Part shown: positions 47,400 to 58,000 of the stretch, one piece after another
How the letters are laid out: each line of letters starts with the position of its first letter
How positions within the stretch are numbered: position 1 is the stretch's first letter
NCBI GenBank assembly: GCA_014338405.1
Contig: JTDE01001098.1
Location: 24,225-88,224 of the forward strand
Source of the DNA: Paragonimus skrjabini miyazakii
Lineage: Eukaryota; Platyhelminthes; Trematoda; Plagiorchiida; Troglotrematidae
Length of the DNA stretch: 64,000 bases
Direction of reading: 5' to 3'
Program-made: the position numbers and the translations under genes
Notes under the pieces: generated by a model
The model's input: the letters and a program-made list of their open reading frames with translations, nothing else
Database searches by the model: none
What the model was told of the DNA's origin: nothing

Positions 47400-48683
47400 G
47401 ACTTGGGATTGATTAGGCTACAAAAGACATCTTTGCACAAAGACATCGAAGACGGAGTCGATCAAACCGAATATTTCACTTGTCATCGTGTGGATCCTAC
47501 CGTGTATTACAAAAGACAAGGTAGAGGCGTTATAACTTACATCAATGATTCATGATGTGCGTTGGTGCACTTTCTACTTACTTATGTGAGTCGCCCAATT
47601 ACTGGGTTAAAACCCAGAATGTTAATTGGTGTTCTTTCAGTCATGGCGTGTAATTTTCACATATCTTACAGCTGTTCTGTCAAACAGATCGACAAATTTG
47701 TTAGTGACTTTTTACCAGCTCCTTCGGACGTACTTAACACATCAGTATGCACTGTTTGATCTCATCCTAACTGATTTGACACCACGTTTCTAACTACATT
47801 CGGGCTGCAAAACATTGTGACTTTTCCAACACCTCTGGACTCACACCTAGATTCTAACATCATTAATAAATTGCAGCTGTTTGCAGTCCACACATGCACC
47901 CCGTCCGGTACATCTGACCACTATAATGTGAAGCTCTTTCACAGTTTACAGTAAGACTCGCCACAAGCCCTTTAGTCGTCACTCTCGCAATGGGCTACGG
48001 AAAATGATATCTTCATCCGACTTGAGCTTGTTTGCTCAAGACGACCCGTTTATCTACTGTGATCAGGTGATGAGCTACCGAAATTTTTGTCTCGAAATCT
48101 GTTGCCCTCGGGAAACAGTTGTGTATCGTCCAGACAGACGTGACTCCAAAAATTTAGAAGTATGAAATAAAAGAACTATAACTCGAAACATAACTAATAC
48201 GTTGAGTGCATTTCCAATACATCAGATGTGAGTTGAATCGTTTAAATTGTGTGTAAACTAACACAACATTGAATAGCGAAAAGTGTCGGGAGATCTGTCA
48301 AATCATGAAAAGACTAAGTGCAGTAAATACTCCTGACCAGAAAATGGTCGTTAATAAAGAAAAGCTTAACCTCATTTACAACATGAAAACGGGTGACTCC
48401 TCCTCAGCTCCAAAAGAATGTTCTGCTTCCCACTGATTCTTCAACTCCAGTCAAGAGCTCAACTGTTTTCAAAGAACTAATCCAATTAAAGTCAAATGAG
48501 GCATGTGGATCTGAAGGTCCGTCATTAGTTGCTCTTGAAAGATTTGCAGAATTTTTGTCAACCTCTGGCTCAATGTTTTAGACAACACAAAATTGTTAAC
48601 TGTTGGAGGACGGCACGTATAACACCAATTCCTAAAAAGAATCGATTAAATTCTGTCTAGTATTATGTAAATCTGTATGAGTG
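47400..48683 (+). mobile_element. Non-LTR retrotransposon (LINE) remnant: endonuclease and start of RT, cut by the assembly gap
   Basis: Plus-strand fragments appear in the order of a CR1-like ORF2. From 47457 the apurinic-endonuclease block VDQTEYFTCHRVD..VYYKRQG and RGVITYIND ends at a stop (47553). From 47752 comes FDLILTDLTPRF, the block near the end of the endonuclease. From 48393 comes the pre-RT region (VFKELIQLKSNEACGSEGPS, ERFAEFL). From 48601 comes WRTARITPIPKKNRLNSV, the first RT motif. These lie in different frames with several stops, so the element is dead. The rest of the RT would fall in or beyond the run of N. Family assignment within LINEs is tentative. Confidence 0.75.
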
Positions 48684-48783
48684 NNNNNNNNNNNNNNNNN
48701 NNNNNNNNNNNNNNNNNNNNNNNNNNNNNNNNNNNNNNNNNNNNNNNNNNNNNNNNNNNNNNNNNNNNNNNNNNNNNNNNNNN
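48684..48783. other. Assembly gap (100 N)
   Basis: Exactly 100 N, the usual placeholder for a gap of unknown size. It follows directly on the LINE remnant, which suggests that the repeat caused the break. Confidence 0.99.
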
Positions 48784-50232
48784 GAGTTTAGGAACAATTC
48801 GATCTCGCTCGAATGGAAGCACAGATGATAATCATGGATTCTAGTCAGTTTGTCTATCATCACTCACGCTCAGTTGTGGATGCTGTCGCTTGTCTAATCT
48901 ATTTTGTTGTCATCGTTTGTCCGCCTATGTTACTTAAACTACAACGATGCTTTCAGAAGTGTTAGCAGTGAAATTCTATCTCAAGTTTTCAAAGTATGTG
49001 GAATTTCAATTTTAAATGTCGTAATCATATTACAAATCGGAATCAATTTTCTCAATTCGGTGGTTCATCAGTCATCACTAGCTATGGTGTTCTACAGGAC
49101 ACAAGCATGACATCTTTCTGATTTTCAGTTTAGATTGCCTTTATGCCAATAGACAGTTACACATTTGTAATCACATAAGCAAATAATATGGTATTTGTTA
49201 TCGTTCCTGCTGGACAGTTTATTCGAGCTAGTAGTTGATTAGAGCCTCGCAGTTTGTCTCTCAACACGTGCAAGTGTGCTGATATTTCGTTTTCGTACCC
49301 GAAGAAGAATCAACATGCTCCACCTCTCATATAAACAGTGAACCCTTACGCCAACTGTTTTGTCATATCTCCGAGGATTACTTTGAGTAACAACATAAAA
49401 CGGTCACTCTATGTTACTGACGTTTTCATCAAAGTCCGGAGGCATCCGATTTATACCTAGCGCTTAAATTCCATCTACTACGCACCCATTGTTTTCCCCA
49501 GGCCGTTGTCAAGGGATTTTGAACTTTCTACCAAATCCCTGAAAACATTTGTCCACTTGCAATCTCACCCTCTGTAAACAATCCGCAGATGTTATTCTTT
49601 CTCGTTATTTCAAAATATGCGACCATTTTTTGGCAAACATCTTGTCGGATGCAACCCACCATTTGTATCCCGATTTCCATAAGTATGTTTTCACATCTTC
49701 CACTAGATTATTGTACAAACATTCACTTACACGTACTCTGTCCTATTATTTCTCCGTTATTCTATGGTTAGCTCAATTCTGACGTAAATTAAAGATTCTC
49801 ATTCTTGAATTAACCGAAAAACTTAATCAATAGGTATTATTCATAACTGACAATTGCACAGTTACACTAATAAACATGTGACCTAGGAACACATTTAATT
49901 TAATGTCCTCCATTTGCTACAGATGTACGTATGTAAAAAAGAGAGGCCAAAAGTTTGCAACTGAAGATGACTAAAACATGTTTTAGACCGGGCATCTTCA
50001 TAAACGTTTACGTCGGGTAAATGAATCTCATGAAGCAGACCAAACTAATGATAACGTTTGCTATCTGTTACATGACATGCGTTCGCGGGCCGAAATGAGA
50101 TTTTGATGAATAATTTTTTTTTACCATTAGTTCGTCCTTATCTATCAAAGGAAGCGCCACCACAAACACTGAGATGTATGCAGGAAAACTGCTCGGATGT
50201 TGATTTCGAATAGTCATTTTAAACTGAGAATG
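48784..50232. other. No supported gene
   Basis: 1.4 kb after the gap. A pyrimidine-rich acceptor at about 49486..49501 (TTGTTTTCCCCAG) is followed by competing open frames in two phases. Neither is recognisable, so I do not call an exon. Confidence 0.4.
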
Positions 50233-50396
50233 ATTCATACAGATTGGACATCAGCCACAATTGATCGCAGCTGTTGCATTCTCATAGACCTCCGCGTCGG
50301 CCCATTTCGAACAGCAGAAGCAATAGACCCGTGTTTCGCTCTCATTAGAACTCGTCAGTGGTGCATATCCTCGCCACTGCCAGGGCTAGAACCACG
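50233..50396 (-). repeat. SINE-like repeat copy H, minus strand
   Basis: Body and start of the tRNA-like core of the family on the minus strand, from the CCACAATTGATCGCAGCTG block to CCACTGCCAGGGCTAGAACCACG (B-box side). It is joined tail-less to the plus-strand copy I, making a fold-back. Confidence 0.8.
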
Positions 50397-50470
50397 ACAA
50401 CAGCTGCGATCAATTGTGGCCGATGTTCAATCTATATGGAAATCAAAATCCCCTACTACTCATCAGTAAT
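50397..50470 (+). repeat. SINE-like repeat copy I, 5'-truncated
   Basis: Plus-strand 3' end: CAACAGCTGCGATCAATTGTGG through CCCCTACTACTCATCAGTAA. Its first 22 bases are the exact reverse complement of 50255..50276 in copy H. Confidence 0.8.
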
Positions 50471-50505
50471 CAAATACCGCTCAACAAGTCAATGACGTCC
50501 TAGTC

Positions 50506-50879
50506 GAGGGGTCATCGGTTGGAGTTAACAGACAGTAACTGTGTCTCCTCTCGAGACGATCGGGTAACCTGGTCATTACTCACAAGCGAGTGTTTGAGTG
50601 TTCACATACGTTGATAAATCGGTCGTGTATAATGTGAGGTCAATGGCGCAGTGGTAAACACGGTTGCCTCATGAACAGCGTGTCCGTGGTTCAAGTCCCG
50701 GCAGTGACGATGATATGCACCACTGACGAGCTCTAACGAGAGCGAAACTCGAGTCTAGTGCTGTTCGAAATGGGCCGACTGGAAAGTCTATGGAAATGCG
50801 AGACCTGTGATCAATTGTGGCTGATTTTCAATCCATAGGGAAATCGAAATCCCCTACTACTACTACTACTCATCAGTAA
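50506..50879 (+). repeat. SINE-like repeat copy J, best full-length copy
   Basis: Plus strand, about 374 bases. The upstream module (50506..50638) begins GGGGTCATCGGTTGGAGTTAAC. The tRNA-like core (50639..50708) has A box TGGCGCAGTGG and B box GGTTCAAGTCC, acceptor ends GTCAATG and CAGTGAC pairing 6 of 7, and anticodon-loop CTCATGA with CAT, like tRNA-Met. The body has GCGAAACTCGAGTCTAGTGC and GGGCCGACTGGAAAGTCTAT. The tail is CTACTACTACTACTACTCATCAGTAA with a short CTA microsatellite. It is the reference against which the other copies in this window were read. Confidence 0.82.
50639..50708 (+). other. tRNA-Met-like core of SINE copy J (candidate pol III promoter)
   Basis: Seventy bases with A and B boxes at tRNA spacing and a near-complete cloverleaf, embedded in the repeat rather than at its 5' end. 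It would be expected to drive RNA polymerase III if functional. Confidence 0.65.
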
Positions 50880-51666
50880 GAATTATTCGTTTGCCAAAAC
50901 ACTTCCTGAAATGTTTTTTTACCTTTCTCCATATTCTGCTTACAGATCGTAGTTCATTGTAAAGTTTGATGTACCAATAAGATGTGGTGGCTTTTTATGA
51001 GCAATTTATCCAGTTGTTTGTCCTTGGAGAGTTCTTTTTGATAACAGCAACTATGCCTTTAGTATCGTGTCGCAAACTAGTTTTATACTCGAAACCTGAT
51101 GTCATCGCAAACATCGTCAATTTTCACACATCGATAGGAGTGAAAAACTTCTGTATGGTTTCTTTTCTCAACCGTCAATGTAGCTGTATTTTGCTTTGGC
51201 TGTTTAATTAATGGCATGACTGCTTCACAACAGATTGCAGTTTTGAGAAATCTAAAGATCATGCTTAATGAAAATCGTGTTAGTCTATGGTTTACATGAT
51301 TCTTCTATTAGGTACATCGCTCAGTTTAATGGAAAATTGGACTCGCAGGAAAACGCAATTCAACTTGTAATACTGAAACCATCCATTTCGAAGTATTGTG
51401 ATCATGTTTACGCAAACATGGCCTATACTACTGTTTGAAAATCGTTCAAGCCCTCAGAAGAATTGATCCTGCATGTTTCCCACCTTATTGAAAAACTTTC
51501 AATCATTGTAAATCAAGATAATTACATCGGTAGAATTCAATTATATACTGACAAAACAGAAAATCTAGATGTCTAAAGCATTCGACTTGATATAAGAGAA
51601 CTAGGTTGGATCAATGCAGCTTTTATGATAACACCAAGGTTTACGTGATGCACCAGCATGACGATT

Positions 51667-51669
<3 letters not shown>

Positions 51670-51710
<41 letters not shown>
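51670..51710. repeat. (TA)n microsatellite
   Basis: About 20 uninterrupted TA units. Confidence 0.97.
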
Positions 51711-51713
<3 letters not shown>

Positions 51714-53762
51714 ACATGAGGTCCGAACAAATTGCGCAATAACTGTGCACATCCTCAGTAATCAATCATTCCTTTTAACCCTTCGAATGTGTGTCAACAT
51801 TCTAGTTAACCTGAAAAACTTGCTATTCTCTTTTTTCTATGGATTTCGGCGAGGTTCAACAGAACCTGTTTGATCTGTTATGAACATAAACGATGCAGCT
51901 ATTTATTATGCTGAAAGTTCCCGTCTCATCAGATCAAGTTCACAGGAATGAGGAGTAAGATTTAACACGAATAAAAAATCGCACCCATGCACACTACTGA
52001 CATGAAGACGGTGGTAAATGACAGTTACAATACATTGTCCTCAATCGAATGGACGTTGATCGTGTATTAGGAAATAGCGACAGACATACTAACTCGAATT
52101 GATAATCGGCAACTTTCTAGGCTAATACTGGCTAAATCAGTATGAATGATAGGGCAACTTCCTTCATAGCCGCGCATTCATCTAACTAAATACTCTCAAT
52201 AGTTCACTCACGCCTACAAAGCACCATAACTGAACCATTTCACAGTTTCAAATGACTCACACAGTGTATTCATATTGTCTGCTGCAAACAAAATAATTGA
52301 CAGCTGGCCCGAGCTCTAATTTAGTTTATTTCATAAAAAGTTCCCAGTCTCAATTCGATCACTACTTAATACCATCAGCCAGGCATATCCCAGTTTCACA
52401 CATCCGATTTGACTATCAGTATGGAATACAAAAGCGGTGATTCTCAAATTTGTTAAGCTTATCACCTATTAGACTATTAGACCAGGAGTTATCGCCCTTC
52501 ACTCAACATGTATTACGGGAACCTCAAAATCGCACGTTGGCAATACAGCCGAATAAAAACTGAATGTTTGTAGGTCAACACGATAGCTCAGCGTGGTGCA
52601 GATGTATCCGTCTATCAACACCGAGTTGAATGGTGTTTAGGATAAATTACAGGTCACCATTTTTAGACATTTGAATTGCTTTAATATAGCCATCATCTGT
52701 GGAAGTTCCCGTTATCGCTCACTAGCGCCACCATACCGACCAACGATATCGTCAATTTCGGGAATACACTCCTCTGATGTATATTACTGAAGTTTCCGTT
52801 CTGGAAATAAGTAGTAATGAACTGTTAGAAAAGACATGTAATTAACTGAGAATGATTAACTTCATAAAACTCATGGGTACTGAGCGGTGACGGTCGGTAG
52901 AGGTTCCCCTTGTTTGAAACCGATACTCCGTTATGTCGAGTACGTGACTCTAATACAATAGAAGATGCCGTACCTATTCGTCCACAGTAGCTGGACGCGT
53001 CAGTAGCTCAGCCAGAAGTGACCGGTATAGTTTTGTTGACTTCGATAAACTTTCGGCGACAAGACTACCAAAAGCAAACCTATAGTCACAGTGAGAAGGG
53101 TAGACTGCTAAGCTGAACTGAAGCACCACGCGCCGAATAAAAAATTACCTATGTTTAAGGCAAAAAACTTCCTCCGAAATTCATATGCTAGGCAAGAATA
53201 CGGAACATAAGTAACCAATCGCTTAGACCTCCCTCAATTATTAAACAAGCAATTCCTTCGGCCAATCATGTAGGCATATAACGACTCATCCTGCGCAAAA
53301 AAACAGATAATCAAATCTCGGTTTGTACCCCACGGCTTGTGTGTAACCATCGAGGACACGAGACCTTATGTCTCACATACACTCAAACTTCCGATAATTT
53401 ACAGTAAACCTCGAAATGCCTGTTGAGACGATTAAACTTAGCACAACCCTGTCACATAAATTGTCTCATTGTTCGATTCATTCTTGCATTCCGAAGCCTC
53501 TCCGTCAGAATCGGTGCACGTACGGGACGCCCGAATAGAAACCGCATGCTACCTAATCGTCGTCTTAGTCTAGTTAACAAAGCCAAAAATCACTAAGTTC
53601 ACCCAGGGCATCACCAGAATGAAAGGTTATAGATTATGCTGTCCTCAGAAGACGTCAGTCATTGGTGCTGATAGCTATTTTTAGATCGAACACTTCTACG
53701 TACATGTTTAAAACAGTTATGCTTTCTAAAACGTGTCATTCATAAACGCATAATTTTCTTAC
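51711..53762. other. No supported gene
   Basis: 2 kb. A-box-like TAGCTCAG sequences at about 52581 and 53003 have no matching B box. An Arg-rich minus-strand frame near 53458..53578 is open for 39 codons to a stop, unrecognised. The 3' exons of the minus-strand gene starting at 53943 should lie here but were not found. Confidence 0.4.
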
Positions 53763-53943
53763 TAAGACATAACAGAACTCCGAAAATTTCCTGCACGCCA
53801 TGTGCCAACACTTTGTCAAAAGGAATTGACATTTGGGTGTCATCGCACAAATTAACGGAAGCACCGAACTGCAGAACGGTTGTAAGCTTGTTGAATATGA
53901 ACTGCTCGGATGTGACATAGCGCGGTCGCACGTGAGACGCCAT
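53763..53943 (-). CDS. First coding exon, possible RNase P/MRP subunit Rpp14-like
   Basis: The ATG at 53943 opens 60 codons plus one base, ending at a consensus donor (CTTA/GTAAGA), all on the minus strand. The order FNKLTTVLQFGASVNLCDD, then FDKVLAHGVQEIFGVL, resembles the Rpp14/Pop5 fold: an edge strand, an N-L motif, then a helix with A-V-x-x-L-F-G. Rpp14 is a small subunit of nuclear RNase P and MRP. The resemblance is short and from memory; an unrelated small protein is quite possible. No continuing exon was found. Confidence 0.35.
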
Positions 53944-54186
53944 TTTATGCGTGCATGATGAGCTGGCTATGCCAGTCAGATCAAATGTCGAGAGCGTTCA
54001 CTTAAATGAACGTGTTTCATATTTGGACAGTGAAGTAATTTTTATCCAAACAGTATGATTACATTAATGAAAATGACAAAAATAAAGTGGGCAAAGCATT
54101 AGGATGAGGGGTAAAAACTTAACACTTCGTCCAAGCTAATGATTTCACTGGTATGGGGCGTTAAGAATGCTAATTACGGAATCGGG

Positions 54187-54432
54187 TTAATGAATAGCAT
54201 GGGCAACATAATACGACACAGCTGTTATGCGTAATCGCACAAGAAGTGTACGTTTAGCTAGGTCCGCAAGCCCAATCGCAGAAAAAATACGCACGGCCAA
54301 TATAACATATAGTATACTTTGCCCCGTGTTGTCAAGTGCGACTGAATGTGTATATAAGCCTAAAACGGCGTCTGAACAGAATACGGCTCGATAATCCAGC
54401 CAAGAACATGTGACATCCCTTAGCACGATCAA
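54187..54432 (-). CDS. Possible exon with hydrophobic segment, unrecognised
   Basis: Minus-strand frame of about 80 codons ending in a stop, with VTCSWLDYRAVFCSDAVLGL and a hydrophobic stretch QSILYVILAVRIFSAIGLAD. Protein-like composition, but the acceptor is weak and no family is recognised. It lies between the end of the desaturase gene and the exon at 53763..53943. Confidence 0.22.
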   Translation of the reverse strand: MIVLRDVTCSWLDYRAVFCSDAVLGLYTHSVALDNTGQSILYVILAVRIFSAIGLADLAKRTLLVRLRITAVSYYVAHAIH

Positions 54433-55036
54433 TATTGAAACCAGTTAATTAGTTTCGCAATGCGATTTGAGCGATGTCGTATGACCCCTCTTGTTTACTG
54501 TTTTGATCTATAACCTATCACTGTCTCTCAGTCCGTCTGTATCTCATAAGATGTATCCAGAACTCGTTAAAGAACGTGATCTGGGTGCTACCATCACAGC
54601 CTTGTGAGTTCTGTCCGAAATTATGACTGTTGTGGGTTGCGAGTACGTTTCATGTGGTAGACAAGGGTAGATTGAACCGCATTCAGAAAGTCCCTTTCTC
54701 TCTTTCGTGGTCTTATCTGTAAACATGATCTTTCCATTCAGTGTTTCTCTGCGATGTACAGTGAAAACCCCACCGAACTATGTTGTCACAGAATGAGCCA
54801 GTTGAAGTGTGTTGTAAATACAGTTAGTGTTTATCACAAATAAAACAAAATAAATGTTCTCAGATCAAACAATTTATATTGGGGGATAACGGCAACATTT
54901 TCAGCGGGAACCCACATTCATGTGTAAGAAATAGAGGGAAAATTACAAGTTGGATTTGACAACAGTTTGATCAAAGCAGTAATAGTTACCTTCTACAATG
55001 AAAACTATGTCTACGGGATAAAAAATTCTTCCGAGC

Positions 55037-58000
55037 TTAGTCAGTTTTGTTAGTAGTATGTGAAGCCTTCTTCCATAGTTCGGCAGCTTTCTTCAATGAC
55101 CTATTGGAAAAAAGTGCAATTCATCGAAAATAAATGGCTATTTTAACAAATGATAGATGTCGAACAGAGATACTAGAAAGTGTTCTGTACAATTGATCGC
55201 TCGAGCACTGTTCACTGCAGCCGATCAGGCTGTAGGTTAATATTTAGCCAAGTTCAGTAGAAGCATTGAACAGAAAACGGATAAATGTTGTCATATGTTG
55301 TTAGTTCAATCTGGTCGGTCACATGGAAACAACTATCGACTGTACATTTGACCAGCGTATGGTACCAGGAACAGCAAGCAAACGTATTTCATCGGTTGTA
55401 TCTACCAGACAAACTCAGCTTTGTCTGAACATTGTCCAACGTGCTCACATTATGACAGTATGAATAAGAACGAGGAATATCTGGAGAAGATTCAGCTGCC
55501 AAACATGCTAGGAAGAAGACAGAAGGTTACAACTCAGATTGAAACTGCCTCTAAAAAACACTGCCTCGAGTTTCTTCCGTTAAGATGTTCACAGTGCTAC
55601 CGATGTACCGAATAGGAAGGAGACTAGAATGTGCTCATCCGTCTGCAGAATCGCAGTCGTTGTCCTCTTTATCAGGTTGGTTTCCATAATTCTGATTGTG
55701 ACTCAGCGGACATTTCGGACTAACGTGTAATTTGAAAACTCACCTGTAGTTGCAACGATAACCGAATCAGTAAGACAGACTAGAACTTATGTTACCGAAC
55801 GCGATGACTTAACAAACGTTGGCAATGTAACATCTAAACAAGATTGCAATGTCTGCGGTTGCTAAACACGTCATAGATACAAGTCACCGAATGACATCGT
55901 TCACCGTGCGGGTACCTAGTCAAAACTCGAAGCCATTGACAACCATGGCAATTACGCTGGAAAATCAAAATCTTGTACAAACGAACGGTGCTGACGCAAT
56001 CTATACCACTCCTATTAAACTGGCGGTGATAAAGTTGTGTGCATTACATTTAATCACTGCTTTTTGATACCATGCGATAGTTATACATAATCAAAGGTTG
56101 TCTGCATGTAATTAACGAAAATGAACGAAACGTTAACATCGTACAATGTTGTTTTATAGTCATCGTCGATTGAGTGAACGAACGGAGCTCAATGTTTTAC
56201 AAACCAGCAAACACTCAAAGTCATAACAGCAACCAAGGCAATATTGTAAGAATACTTAAATCTCCTTGCATGTTATAGAAAGTTTCTACTTGGTAGTGCC
56301 TACTGTGAACCGGAACTGTTCACGAGTGGATATTGCGAAATAACAATTGCATAACATCTCAACCAATTGTCAGTCAGTACGAGGGAACATTCGCACTGGG
56401 TATTAAACACTCAGTGAGAGGAAACTTAAATTGGGCATTTAGCAAACATACCTAATAGTAAACATTCAAATCGGTAAGCAAACAGTCGCTTGATGAATTA
56501 TCGTTCAGTGTGGTTGTCAACATAGATTGAATACAGTTCTAACCACTGAACTAATCTGACGTGTTCACGAAAGACTGGCTTTCCTTAAGTAGGCTGACGT
56601 ATCACCTCAAAAAACCGCTTCCTGCAAGAAGAAATCTCGAACAAATGGACACATATCATGTGTTGAAAGTAAACCATTCAGGTGTAAATTTGCCGCAAAA
56701 TAAGACTACGGACAATTGGATCTACACTGCTCTCTTCTCAAGTAACAGTTTCGCGGAAGTACATTCTATTGGCAATCAGGTTCCCTACTGACACATTATA
56801 TTAAAAAAAACAGTCAAACTAAATCGATGTAGATGGGTAAACTGATGAACCTTAAACTATCTGACTCACCGAACAATATCACGAAAAGCAACTGTAATCG
56901 GTTTGACCGGATAAGGGATATCGTGACGTTCACACAGTTTCTTCACATAGGGTTGAGCCTTAATCAAGTTGTGTCGAGGCATCGTAGGAAACAGACTAGA
57001 AAATGGATAAAAAAGCATTATTTTAAACAATACAAACATGTACTTTGTATAATTCACTTTCACAGTTCCCAGAGTTCAGAGAATAAACAGTTTGAATCGT
57101 AGAACGTACAGCACAAATGTGACAGAAAACATAGTATAATGTCTATTCACTGACGACAAAATCGACGTAGAAAAAACGGATCCTCGTCAAGACGTTGTGG
57201 ATAAATAACAACCCAGGAGCATACAACAGAAAGAAGACAAAGAAGTAAAAATAAACGGCAATTAAGAGGCCAATAAAACGTCTGTATTAATCTGCTGCCC
57301 TGGACAGCCAAACGACCTAAAGAATCAAGTAAGGAGCCCTTCTACTGTGGAGAGTAGTTTACAATGATGGGTGTCAGAATAGGACTGCTATAACGACTAA
57401 ATCGAAGGAGTCTTACAACTTATGTAATTCATTTATTTCACCGTTACAAGACAAGCAAACATTATCTAAAACTGATACAATGTTTGAGACAAGGCAATCG
57501 AACATATTCCAAAGTGGATTGTCTACAACACGATTCAATCGACCACATAAATTGATGAGCAGTCTCGTAAAGCTTTCTCATCAACCATCGAACATCTGTC
57601 ACAGACTGGTAAATGCGAGAATGCGAAATCCTCGGTCACAGTAAGCAGGCGTAGTATAAATCATGTATGGAAGCCAACAAGGTTTGTAACCACCAAACGC
57701 AGTTTCGTAAGATTTTGAAATTACAAATGTCTCCATGAATACTAAGAAGGTACGCGGTTATTAGTTCGTAAGTTTACCACACGCTATAAAATACAAGATA
57801 ATGTGAGAAATAGATTAATCTTGAAAGTCAGTTGTTGTTCACGGTACAAATTAGCCTTTTAAAATTGTTAAATACCACTCATCAGTCCCGGTTGTTCGAA
57901 TGACGTCAGTTGATTGACACAGTATGACCGGACGGGTTGTACCATGGCATGTGACCACCACGACAGGATATGTGGACTGATTTGGGTATGATCATTTATA

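Noticed and set aside
49502..49770. Exon after the TTTTCCCCAG acceptor
   Set aside because: Two phases are open for similar lengths and neither ends at a good donor.
51790..51910. YGFRRGSTEP resembling a LINE RT block
   Set aside because: No neighbouring RT motifs in any frame and no extension of the match.
52578..53030. tRNA genes at TAGCTCAG sites
   Set aside because: No B box at the right distance and no acceptor stem.
55421..56791. Several plus-strand ORFs of 62 to 76 codons
   Set aside because: All within the last desaturase intron, with no recognisable motifs.
56833..57102. Plus-strand 89-codon ORF
   Set aside because: Antisense of desaturase exon 56995..56870.
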